A stretch of DNA of 7,724 nucleotides from Thermomicrobiaceae bacterium. GTDB taxonomy: Bacteria > Chloroflexota > Chloroflexia > Thermomicrobiales > Thermomicrobiaceae. A model generated the notes under the pieces. It worked only from the letters and a program-made list of their open reading frames with translations. It was not told the origin of the DNA and did no database searches. A program made the position numbers and the translations under genes. The stretch lies in contig SKTL01000212.1 in NCBI GenBank assembly GCA_007122555.1, positions 1 to 7,724 on the forward strand. The letters are read 5' to 3'. Shown here one piece after another: positions 1 to 5,821 of the stretch. Each line of letters begins with the position of its first letter. Positions within the stretch are counted from its first letter, which is position 1.

Positions 1-360
1 CTCCTGCAGCAGTCGCCAGCTCTTCTCCTGGCGGGCGCGGTCGATCGAGAGTACTGCCTGGCCTTCCTGATTCTCAGCCTGCACAACAAACACGAGAATG
101 GTGTCACCGACCGAGATGGCGGCCTTCTCGTCATCGGTGAGTGTGGAGAACTCCCGACTGGGAATAATCCCTTCGGATTTCGAGCCAATATCGACCAGGA
201 TCTCATCCCGGTCTACGAACATGACCTCGCCTTCCATCACCTGACCATACGTCAGGGTCTTGTAATCGTGGGCGGGGTCGTTGAGGAACTGCTCCATGAG
301 CGAGGCGCCATCCTCGGGCGTTACCGCACTGCCGCTCATGTGTTCATCGATTCCAGACAT
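1..360 (-). CDS. rpsA: 30S ribosomal protein S1, N-terminal part (runs off left edge)
   Basis: Only the first 120 codons are in the window and the frame is open to the left edge. The product begins with a short acidic leader of about 34 residues. An S1-type OB-fold RNA-binding domain follows, recognisable by GEVMFVDRDEILVDIGSKSEG at about residues 44-64, then by an IIPSREFS segment and the pattern of a second half ending in LSIDRAR. That VDIG-KSEG signature is typical of the first S1 repeat in bacterial S1 proteins, which hold mRNA on the 30S subunit during initiation. The ATG at 358-360 is preferred over a second ATG at codon 8 because AAGGA lies six bases upstream of the first. The gene has its own likely promoter and leader. 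A different multi-S1-domain protein is possible, since the remaining repeats are not visible. Confidence 0.88.
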   Translation of the reverse strand, partial: MSGIDEHMSGSAVTPEDGASLMEQFLNDPAHDYKTLTYGQVMEGEVMFVDRDEILVDIGSKSEGIIPSREFSTLTDDEKAAISVGDTILVFVVQAENQEGQAVLSIDRARQEKSWRLLQE

Positions 361-366
361 ACACCA

Positions 367-371
367 TCCTT
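367..371 (-). promoter_or_regulatory. Shine-Dalgarno site of rpsA
   Basis: On the minus strand AAGGA sits six bases before the ATG at 360. This supports the first ATG rather than the second one, at codon 8, which has no comparable purine run at proper spacing. Confidence 0.6.
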
Positions 372-384
372 GCGTCGTAGACAT

Positions 385-399
385 GCCGCACCGAGCGGC
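385..399 (-). other. Small hairpin in the rpsA leader
   Basis: A perfect 5-bp GC-only stem (GCCGC/GCGGC) with a five-base loop lies in the predicted 5' leader, 13 bases upstream of the AAGGA site. S1 is known in Escherichia coli to repress its own translation through its leader structure. Whether this hairpin has such a role here is inference, and a 5-bp stem can occur by chance in GC-rich DNA. Confidence 0.3.
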
Positions 400-452
400 G
401 TTCACCGGTCGGCGCTGCTGAGGGAACGGCCTGACTCTATTCGTTCGCCACA

Positions 453-482
453 ATTATAGTACGGCCCCTGTCAGGGGCGCAA
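453..482 (-). promoter_or_regulatory. Predicted sigma-70-type promoter for rpsA
   Basis: On the minus strand a perfect TATAAT (453-458) is preceded after an 18-base spacer by TTGCGC (477-482), which matches only the first three bases of the TTGACA consensus. Transcription would start near 446, giving a leader of roughly 85 bases. Position, direction and the perfect -10 box in GC-rich DNA make this convincing. The weak -35 box suggests either modest strength or activator help. A perfect inverted repeat fills much of the spacer. Confidence 0.6.
464..478. repeat. Perfect 7-bp inverted repeat between -35 and -10 of rpsA
   Basis: GCCCCTG and CAGGGGC flank a single central base, forming a 15-base palindrome. 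It lies 23 bases beyond the aminotransferase stop and inside the spacer of the predicted rpsA promoter. It could be an operator, or the remnant or core of a terminator for the upstream genes. As RNA it would fold as GCCCC/GGGGC with a five-base loop, but no U-tract follows, so a classical intrinsic terminator is not supported. Confidence 0.45.
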
Positions 483-501
483 GGCATTACGAGCCCTGCG
501 A

Positions 502-1590
502 TTACTCCGCCAACACTGTCGCGCAGGCAACGACAGCCGTCGCGGCCCGGGCAATATCTTCCTGTTCAAACCACCCCATGTGTCCTATGCGGATGATTTC
601 GTCGCTCAGATCGGCTTGCCCGGCGGCAACATCAATATCATACCGCTCACGAACATTCTTCACCAACTCCTTTGCCCCGCCGCCGCCCGGAGATCGCACC
701 GCCGTTACCGTGCTGGAGGCGTACTCCGGATCCGCAAACAGCTCCATTCCGGCGCTGGCGAAAACTTCCCTGGTCTTACGAGCTGCTTCGACATGTCTTG
801 TCGCCCGGGCGTTCATGCCTTCATCCAGAATCATTCCGCAGGCAGCGTGCAGGGCGTAGTAGAGCGTCAATGGCGCCGTCGCCGGCGTGTCGCCTTTCGC
901 AATGCTGTCGCTCCACGTTCTGAAATCGAGAAAGGATCGGGGAAACCTCGCGCGCGCAGTCGCCGCCATCGCTCGTTCTCCGGCAGCAACGATCGCCAGT
1001 CCCGGCGGGCACATCCAGCCCTTCTGGGACCCGGTCATCAGCACATCCACGCTCCAGCCGTCGGTATCAATTGGAACAGCCCCCGCCGAGCTCACCGCAT
1101 CGACCAGCAGCAACGCTCCATGATTCCGAACCATAGGCCCGACTTCATGAAGCGGGTTCGTTACCCCGGTCGATGTTTCATTATGCGTGTAGAGCACCGC
1201 CTTTGCGTTCGGATGCTCTGCAAGCGCCGCTTGAACCACATCCACCGTTGCAGCTTGCCCGGAATCGACCGCCACCCGCCGCACATCGAGCCCGAACTGC
1301 TCAGCTACGGCAGCAAACCGCACTCCGAAATCTCCGCTGACAATCGACAAAACCTGATCGCCAGGCGAGAGGGTGTTAACGATTGCGGCTTCCCATCCAA
1401 TGGACCCGCTTCCGGGAAGAGCGAACACGCCATGGCTTGTCTGAAGGATCGCCTGCAGGCGAGCGATCAACTCGCGATGCATGCTCCTGAATTCGTCGCT
1501 GCGATGGGGGATCATCGACTGCTGCATCGCCTGCATGACCGCTGGCGGTACCGGTGTCGGGCCGGGAATTCTCAGATCTTGTGCGTTCAT
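502..1590 (-). CDS. Class V PLP aminotransferase (alanine-glyoxylate / serine-pyruvate type)
   Basis: The product is 362 residues, normal for this family of cytosolic PLP enzymes, which move amino groups between alanine or serine and glyoxylate or pyruvate. It opens with the family hallmark LRIPGPTPVPPAV. It has the cofactor-binding SGSIGWEAA near 61-69, HNETSTGV at 136-143, LLVDAVSS with the pyridine-contacting Asp164, and GSQKGWMCPPG with the Schiff-base Lys190. RIGHMG near the end (334-339) is also typical. The frame is open further upstream to 1707, but the ATG at 1590 is chosen because GAGGAG lies seven bases ahead and the family begins there; the extra upstream residues overlap the neighbouring gene and are unlike the family. 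The gene follows the phosphoesterase by 37 bases. Exact substrate is not resolvable from sequence; serine-glyoxylate and ureidoglycine aminotransferases are relatives. Confidence 0.9.
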   Translation of the reverse strand: MNAQDLRIPGPTPVPPAVMQAMQQSMIPHRSDEFRSMHRELIARLQAILQTSHGVFALPGSGSIGWEAAIVNTLSPGDQVLSIVSGDFGVRFAAVAEQFGLDVRRVAVDSGQAATVDVVQAALAEHPNAKAVLYTHNETSTGVTNPLHEVGPMVRNHGALLLVDAVSSAGAVPIDTDGWSVDVLMTGSQKGWMCPPGLAIVAAGERAMAATARARFPRSFLDFRTWSDSIAKGDTPATAPLTLYYALHAACGMILDEGMNARATRHVEAARKTREVFASAGMELFADPEYASSTVTAVRSPGGGGAKELVKNVRERYDIDVAAGQADLSDEIIRIGHMGWFEQEDIARAATAVVACATVLAE

Positions 1591-1597
1591 CAAAAAG

Positions 1598-1603
1598 CTC
1601 CTC
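1598..1603 (-). promoter_or_regulatory. Strong Shine-Dalgarno deciding the aminotransferase start
   Basis: GAGGAG on the minus strand, seven bases before the ATG at 1590. It fixes the start 39 codons inside the longest open frame. Confidence 0.75.
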
Positions 1604-1612
1604 AGAATTAAG

Positions 1613-1622
1613 TTTCGCGAAA
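1613..1622. repeat. 10-bp perfect palindrome between phosphoesterase and aminotransferase
   Basis: TTTCGCGAAA reads the same on both strands and fills part of the 37-base gap, just upstream of the aminotransferase Shine-Dalgarno. It may be a regulator half-site pair or chance. No clear promoter boxes were identified next to it. Confidence 0.3.
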
Positions 1623-1627
1623 ATGCG

Positions 1628-2158
1628 CTAGTCGAAATACGTGAAAAAAGCATTGAACGCGCCGTCTCGATCGATCTCGAGCGTCGCGAACGAAAATCGA
1701 GGCTCACGCCGCTTCATGGTCGGTGAGCCGGGATTCAGAAACCAGGTATCGTCCACCTCCTCCCAGATCGGTTGATGGCTATGACCGAAGATGACAATAT
1801 CAGCTTGGCCAACGTATGACCGCTGTACGGCGTGCCGAGCCGAGGAACCACGCTCCCGGTGTCCGTGCGTCACAATCAGGCGAACATCGCCCGCTTCAAT
1901 GCGAAGGCGATTCGGCAACACGTCCGCAAGTTCGGCTTCATCGTTATTCCCGGATACCGCCAGAACGGGGCCATGGGCTTCGAACATCGATTGGCACGCC
2001 CGCGTGCAGAAGTCGCCGCAATGAATGGTCAGGTCGCTGGCGGTCATCGCCTCGGTCAGGACATCCGGCAGCGAATTCCGGCGCGGGCTGAAATGTGTAT
2101 CGCCGGTCACTACAATTCGAACCGGAGGTTCCAGTCTTACGGCGCGCTCTCGGGTCAC
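1628..2158 (-). CDS. Metallophosphoesterase, YfcE/MJ0936-type
   Basis: A 176-residue calcineurin-like phosphoesterase with all family blocks in order: GDTH (Asp20, His22), HCGD (Asp49), GNND (Asn71), THGH (His98) and GHSHQP (His126, His128). The LNPGS motif at 141-145 is characteristic of the small YfcE/MJ0936 group. These are two-metal phosphodiesterases active on model substrates; the physiological substrate is generally unknown. Translation appears to start at GTG 2158, 21 bases after the stop of the small membrane protein gene. An AAGGGGG run lies upstream but is about 12 bases away, so the exact start is uncertain by a few codons. No ATG, GTG or TTG fits better before the first motif. 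Length and motifs are complete, with no sign of damage. Confidence 0.88.
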   Translation of the reverse strand: MTRERAVRLEPPVRIVVTGDTHFSPRRNSLPDVLTEAMTASDLTIHCGDFCTRACQSMFEAHGPVLAVSGNNDEAELADVLPNRLRIEAGDVRLIVTHGHRERGSSARHAVQRSYVGQADIVIFGHSHQPIWEEVDDTWFLNPGSPTMKRREPRFSFATLEIDRDGAFNAFFTYFD

Positions 2159-2179
2159 TCCGATACCTATCCCCCTTAC

Positions 2180-2524
2180 CTAGCGTCGGAGCAGCACCGA
2201 GTCGAGCACACTGTTCAGCACCCCGAACAGCACTGCGGCGATCGCCGCCCCGAGATAGGTAATCTCGATTCCGTCCAGCGCCAGACCGCCGACATAGAAC
2301 GCGGCCGCGCTGAGTACAAAGGCGAACAGACCAAGCGTGAGACAGGTAAGCGGCATCGTGATCGCTCGCAGCACCGGAAGCACGAACGCGTTCGCAAGTC
2401 CCAGGATCAGGGCGAAGATGAGTAGAGTTTGAGTCGTATCGTAGTGGATCTCGTCCGGAAGGATCTCTCGAATGATCAACACCGTGACAACTGTCAGTCC
2501 GATATGGGCGAGGATTCGAAACAT
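2180..2524 (-). CDS. Small membrane protein, YvlD / phage-holin-4_2-like family
   Basis: A 114-residue, very hydrophobic protein with about four membrane segments (roughly residues 3-20, 32-52, 58-80 and 88-110). The spacing and the central LGLANAFVLPVLRAITMPLT block, followed by LGLFAFVLSAAAFYVGG, match the family annotated as phage holin 4_2 or YvlD. Despite the name, this family is common in ordinary chromosomes and is not evidence of a prophage; its function is not established. The ATG at 2524 has only a weak AGGT five bases upstream. It precedes the phosphoesterase gene by 21 bases and is likely co-transcribed with it. Nothing phage-like surrounds it. Confidence 0.8.
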   Translation of the reverse strand: MFRILAHIGLTVVTVLIIREILPDEIHYDTTQTLLIFALILGLANAFVLPVLRAITMPLTCLTLGLFAFVLSAAAFYVGGLALDGIEITYLGAAIAAVLFGVLNSVLDSVLLRR

Positions 2525-2614
2525 ACTGACCTATGGCTCCCGTCGACTCAGCGCCAATCAAGACAGCGCGAATTCAGATAGTCCGTAACTGTACCTGAGA
2601 TTGCCCTCTGAAGG

Positions 2615-4129
2615 TCATTCTTCCGGCGCCGCGTCAGATGATCGATCAGGGTAGATCGGGTGCGACAACGCCAGTATCAGTCCGGCCATAACCCAGAGAA
2701 GCGCCGCCATATGAGGAAACTGGATGTTGAAGAAATAGTGGTCGAAGACGCCGATGGTCAACGCCGCCGCGATAACAGCCAGGAGCGTCAGCATGAGATC
2801 ACTCCCCGCGTTCTCAGGCTGCCGCCTCCACCACTTCAGACCCGAAACGCCAATTGCTCCCACCGCGAGGAAGAAGGCGCCGAGTCCGAGAAATCCGGTC
2901 TGCTGACCGATCGTCAGATAAATGCTGGAGACACCAGTCTGAAGCTCAATACTCGGCGCATCCCCGAATCCGACGCCGAACAGCGGGTATTCCTGAATGA
3001 TCGCGATTGCGTTGCGATACTCGCTGAGTCGCAGGACGGTCGCCGGGTCCTGTAACGTGAACCCAAGCCAGAGCCTTTCAACAAACGCCACGCCGATTCC
3101 GAATACGATCAACCCTGCTAATCCAGCCACGCCGGCCGGGATCAGCCAGCGATAGCGGAGAACGGCGGCGATCGCCAGTCCCGCCGCAGCCCCGAGCCAG
3201 GCGCCGCGAGAATAGGTTAGCAACAGCGCGATCCCGGTGAGTGGAACCGCGAGCAGGCAGATCCAGCGTGCGATCACCGGCTGCCGGGAGATCAGCTGAA
3301 CCGCTCCGATCACGAACACAATCGCCAGCATGCCGCCCGCCGAGTTCGGATCGACCGAGGTGCTGACCAGGCGCATAGCTTGACCCGGATCATCCTCAAT
3401 GAATCGAACAATCCGCGCGTCCGGATATCCGAGCGGTATCAGCTGGGCAAGCATTCGCTCGGCAAACCCGGGCCCCATCAGCTGAAACAGCAGGCCGATC
3501 GCCGCCGAGACTGATCCGCCCAGCAATAGAACATTCAGAAACCGTCGCTGGTCGGCCAGCGTCCTTATCGATGTCCAGACCACGAAAACCAGCCCGATCG
3601 CCATCAGAAACTTGGCGTAATCATGATAGGTCTGCATCGTGTAGCCGCGACCAACCCCCAGCAGGAAGCTGAACAGCGTCACCGTTACGAGCAACATGAT
3701 TAGCGCGGCAGGGAGCGACGACGGCAAGAGATGGTCGCGATAGAGCAGGATTCGCGCGATCCAGACCCCGAAGACCAGCAACGAAACGGCTTCCAGCGCG
3801 GTGAGCGTCACGCCAACCCGGATCGGAATTACCGCAAAGGGAAGTATCGTGACGATCGCGATTGCGACCCAGAGTCCCGCGCGAACATCGGACAGCACCG
3901 CGATCGCAGCAACGATCGCCGCCAGCAGTCCGAACCCGACAATCACGCCGTATTCAACGGCGGTCCAGGCCATAGCGATTGAGCCGATGAGCGCCAGTGC
4001 GGTGAACCCGGCGACAACAAGCCACCACTGAGCCGGAACATCCCTGGCAACCGGCCACGCCGGGAGGATCGCGTTCCGCTCCATCGACGGAGCAAGGTGA
4101 CGTTCGTTCTCTGTTCTCCTGGCTACCAC
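2615..4129 (-). CDS. O-antigen ligase/polymerase-like (Wzy_C family) membrane protein
   Basis: A 504-residue integral membrane protein with about 12-14 hydrophobic segments between residues 35 and 490. Family signs are DPNSAGGMLAI near 260-270, LTYSRGAWLG at 304-313 with the conserved Arg308, a large extracytoplasmic loop from about 351 to 407 containing YRNAIAIIQEYPLFGVGFG, and SIYLTIGQQTGFLGLG right after it. These match PF04932 proteins, which polymerise or ligate undecaprenyl-linked glycans on the outer face of the membrane. Related members do exopolysaccharide assembly or protein O-glycosylation, so the acceptor is unknown. The GTG at 4129 is 12 bases after the preceding MBL stop, has no good Shine-Dalgarno and is in the same frame as that gene; translational coupling is likely. 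An ATG at 4084 (codon 16) is the alternative start, also without a ribosome site. No glycosyltransferase genes lie nearby. Confidence 0.85.
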   Translation of the reverse strand: MVARRTENERHLAPSMERNAILPAWPVARDVPAQWWLVVAGFTALALIGSIAMAWTAVEYGVIVGFGLLAAIVAAIAVLSDVRAGLWVAIAIVTILPFAVIPIRVGVTLTALEAVSLLVFGVWIARILLYRDHLLPSSLPAALIMLLVTVTLFSFLLGVGRGYTMQTYHDYAKFLMAIGLVFVVWTSIRTLADQRRFLNVLLLGGSVSAAIGLLFQLMGPGFAERMLAQLIPLGYPDARIVRFIEDDPGQAMRLVSTSVDPNSAGGMLAIVFVIGAVQLISRQPVIARWICLLAVPLTGIALLLTYSRGAWLGAAAGLAIAAVLRYRWLIPAGVAGLAGLIVFGIGVAFVERLWLGFTLQDPATVLRLSEYRNAIAIIQEYPLFGVGFGDAPSIELQTGVSSIYLTIGQQTGFLGLGAFFLAVGAIGVSGLKWWRRQPENAGSDLMLTLLAVIAAALTIGVFDHYFFNIQFPHMAALLWVMAGLILALSHPIYPDRSSDAAPEE

Positions 4130-4141
4130 GGCAATCCGTCG

Positions 4142-4966
4142 CTAATCGGGCAATTCATCTCGCCAGGTCTCCCGCAAACTCAGCGTGAACGCGTCGAACT
4201 GAAATCGGAACACACTGTTCTCCTGGACGTCCGGTTCCCGGCCGTTCCAGATCTCGTCAAACGCTCGCGCCACGTCAGTCACCGCTGATGGTTCGATCGG
4301 GTATACGCTGTGTCCGGGATAGACCGACTTCAGGCTCGGCGCCAGGTCCGCCAGCTTTTGCACTGAGGCGCGATACTCGTGGGCGTTTCCGTCAACATAG
4401 TGGGCGAACATCGCGCCCTTGTGAACGATATCCCCGCAGATCAGCGCGCCGCTCGCCTCATCCACGAGACTGATGCACCCGGGCGTGTGTCCCGGCGTGT
4501 GAATCACGCGGAGGCGCCTGTCACCCAGGTCGAAGACATCACCTTCCTGGACGGTCTCGGAAACCTGAACGCCGGGAGTGTGAAAGGTTTCCGGGTCGAA
4601 CCCCGGCGGAGGTTTTCGGGAAAACGCGTCGGGAGCAAGAAACCTCCCCAATTGCTGGTTGGTCAATCCCGCTCGCACGCGCTCGAGATCGCCGGCATGC
4701 ACCCAGACATCGTCGAACCGCCAGTTGTTACCTATATGGTCCAGATGACCGTGGGTATTGACAAGCGTGATCGGCCCGGAAGTGTAATCCTCGACCACAG
4801 CGCGGATGTCGCCGAATCCGACGGTTGAATCGACCAGCAGGGATCGGTCGCGACCGAGCACCAGATACGCCTTGACATCTTCAACGTGCCCCGGTTCGGC
4901 GATCGCGACAATGTTATCGTCGTACGTCGTTACGTCAAACCATTCGTATTCCGGACGATCAGTCAT
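4142..4966 (-). CDS. MBL-fold metallohydrolase, tandem paralogue A
   Basis: A 274-residue metallo-beta-lactamase-fold hydrolase, about 49% identical by hand count and without gaps to the protein encoded just upstream. Metal ligands are complete: THGHLDHIG (His72, His74, Asp76, His77), His160 in HTPGHTPG, Asp179 in CGDIVH and His219 in YPGHS. This is the two-metal glyoxalase-II/lactonase-like arrangement, probably a cytoplasmic hydrolase of an ester, thioester, lactone or amide; the substrate cannot be named. The usual DTG after the second strand is DST here (from Asp46). The frame is open to a GTG at 4975, but the ATG at 4966 is chosen because GGAGAGGTG lies six bases before it and that GTG is part of this ribosome site. 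The ATG also makes the N-terminus line up residue for residue with its paralogue. Confidence 0.88.
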   Translation of the reverse strand: MTDRPEYEWFDVTTYDDNIVAIAEPGHVEDVKAYLVLGRDRSLLVDSTVGFGDIRAVVEDYTSGPITLVNTHGHLDHIGNNWRFDDVWVHAGDLERVRAGLTNQQLGRFLAPDAFSRKPPPGFDPETFHTPGVQVSETVQEGDVFDLGDRRLRVIHTPGHTPGCISLVDEASGALICGDIVHKGAMFAHYVDGNAHEYRASVQKLADLAPSLKSVYPGHSVYPIEPSAVTDVARAFDEIWNGREPDVQENSVFRFQFDAFTLSLRETWRDELPD

Positions 4967-4972
4967 CTGGTT

Positions 4973-4981
4973 CACCTCTCC
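4973..4981 (-). promoter_or_regulatory. Shine-Dalgarno deciding the start of MBL paralogue A
   Basis: GGAGAGGTG, six bases upstream of the ATG at 4966. It contains the in-frame GTG that would otherwise give a start three codons earlier, which argues against that longer form. Confidence 0.7.
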
Positions 4982-4990
4982 GGAATGAAG

Positions 4991-5809
4991 CTACGGGTCA
5001 TCCCGCCAGGACTCTCGAAACGTGAACGAAAACTCCCCGAACTCGAACCGGGCAGTTCCATCCACTATCGTATCTGCTTCACGCCCATTCCAGATTTGTT
5101 CCATTGCATCTCGAAGATGAACGATGAACGATGGTTCCAGCGGGTAGCGGTTATGGGACGGATACACCACGGACAACTGGGGAACCAGTTGCGCGAGCCG
5201 CTGTACGGTGGACCGATACTGCTTCGCGCTACCGCCCTCGTGGTGCGCGAACAGTGGCCCCTCATAGATTGCGTCGCCCGCGATCAAGATCCCGGCATCC
5301 TCTTCGAAAAAACTGATGCTACCGGCGGAATGACCCGGCGTGTGCAGCACGCGAAACACTCGACCACCAAGATCGATCTCATCGCCTTCGTCAATGGTGC
5401 GTTCGATATCGGTTCCGGGAATCTGAAATGTTTTCGGGTCCAATTCCGGCGGCATCGGGCGGCTGAACGCCTCCGGCGCAAGGAAGTGCTGCATCCGCTC
5501 GTTGGGAACACCGGCCCGTATGCGATCGAGATCGCCAGGATGCGCCCAGCGTCGCTCGAACCGCCAGTTATCGCCGATGTGATCCAGGTGCCCGTGAGAA
5601 TTGACCATCAACACCGGCTTATCGCTGCAGTGCTCAACGATTGCGCGAATGTTTGCGTAGCCCATTCCGGTGTCAATCAGTAGCGCCTGATCATCCCCGG
5701 CGATCAGAAACGACTTCACGTCTTCGAAGTGTCCGGGCTCACCGATACCGATGATTCCGTCGGAGAACTCGCGCACCTCAAACCAGTCAAAGTCCGGTTG
5801 AATAGCCAC
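4991..5809 (-). CDS. MBL-fold metallohydrolase, tandem paralogue B
   Basis: A 272-residue MBL-fold hydrolase, tandem copy of the downstream gene. Ligands fall at the same numbers: SHGHLDHIG (His72, His74, Asp76, His77), His160 in HTPGHSAG, Asp179 in AGDAIYEG and His219 in YPSHN. Both copies share a WF-V N-terminus, an EPGH-EDVK segment near 24-32, an IWNGRE block near 239-244 and a C-terminal E-WRD tail, marking a distinct subfamily within the superfamily. This copy keeps the canonical LLIDTG. The start is GTG 5809, with AGGAG six bases upstream overlapping the stop of the M20 peptidase gene nine bases away, so coupling is likely. An overlapping ATG one frame off is not the start. The substrate is unknown; a glyoxalase-II or lactonase name would be over-precise. 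Confidence 0.88.
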   Translation of the reverse strand: MAIQPDFDWFEVREFSDGIIGIGEPGHFEDVKSFLIAGDDQALLIDTGMGYANIRAIVEHCSDKPVLMVNSHGHLDHIGDNWRFERRWAHPGDLDRIRAGVPNERMQHFLAPEAFSRPMPPELDPKTFQIPGTDIERTIDEGDEIDLGGRVFRVLHTPGHSAGSISFFEEDAGILIAGDAIYEGPLFAHHEGGSAKQYRSTVQRLAQLVPQLSVVYPSHNRYPLEPSFIVHLRDAMEQIWNGREADTIVDGTARFEFGEFSFTFRESWRDDP

Positions 5810-5815
5810 ATTCGT

Positions 5816-5821
5816 CTCCTA
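5816..5821 (-). promoter_or_regulatory. Shine-Dalgarno of MBL paralogue B, overlapping the M20 peptidase stop
   Basis: TAGGAG on the minus strand: TAG is the stop codon of the M20 peptidase and AGGAG, six bases before GTG 5809, is the ribosome site of the next gene. This arrangement favours translational coupling. Confidence 0.7.

Noticed and set aside
464..478. Classical intrinsic terminator after the aminotransferase
   Set aside because: The stem is good, but the sequence after it is GTACTATAATTG with no run of T on the transcribed strand. It was kept only as an inverted repeat.
580..1611. Long plus-strand open frame of 343 codons opposite the aminotransferase
   Set aside because: It mirrors a well-supported gene with clear catalytic motifs. 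Its product is rich in Arg, His and Pro with no recognisable domain, and it has no independent support.
2180..2524. Evidence of a prophage from the holin-like protein
   Set aside because: The family name is misleading: YvlD-like proteins are common in chromosomes. No lysin, integrase or structural phage gene is nearby.
1944..2561. Minus-strand open frame of 205 codons overlapping the YvlD-like and phosphoesterase genes
   Set aside because: It lies in another frame across two genes that have good family motifs. The product is low-complexity and Arg-rich, without a domain.
2525..2614. Promoter or terminator in the 90-base gap before the YvlD-like gene
   Set aside because: An imperfect stem can be drawn at 2575-2597, but it has a bulge and no T-tract follows. 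No pair of boxes close to the -35/-10 consensus at normal spacing was found.
4886..5683. Plus-strand open frame of 265 codons opposite MBL paralogue B
   Set aside because: It is antisense to a complete metallohydrolase with all its ligands. A similar frame opposite paralogue A (4379-4828) reflects the shared sequence of the duplicated genes.
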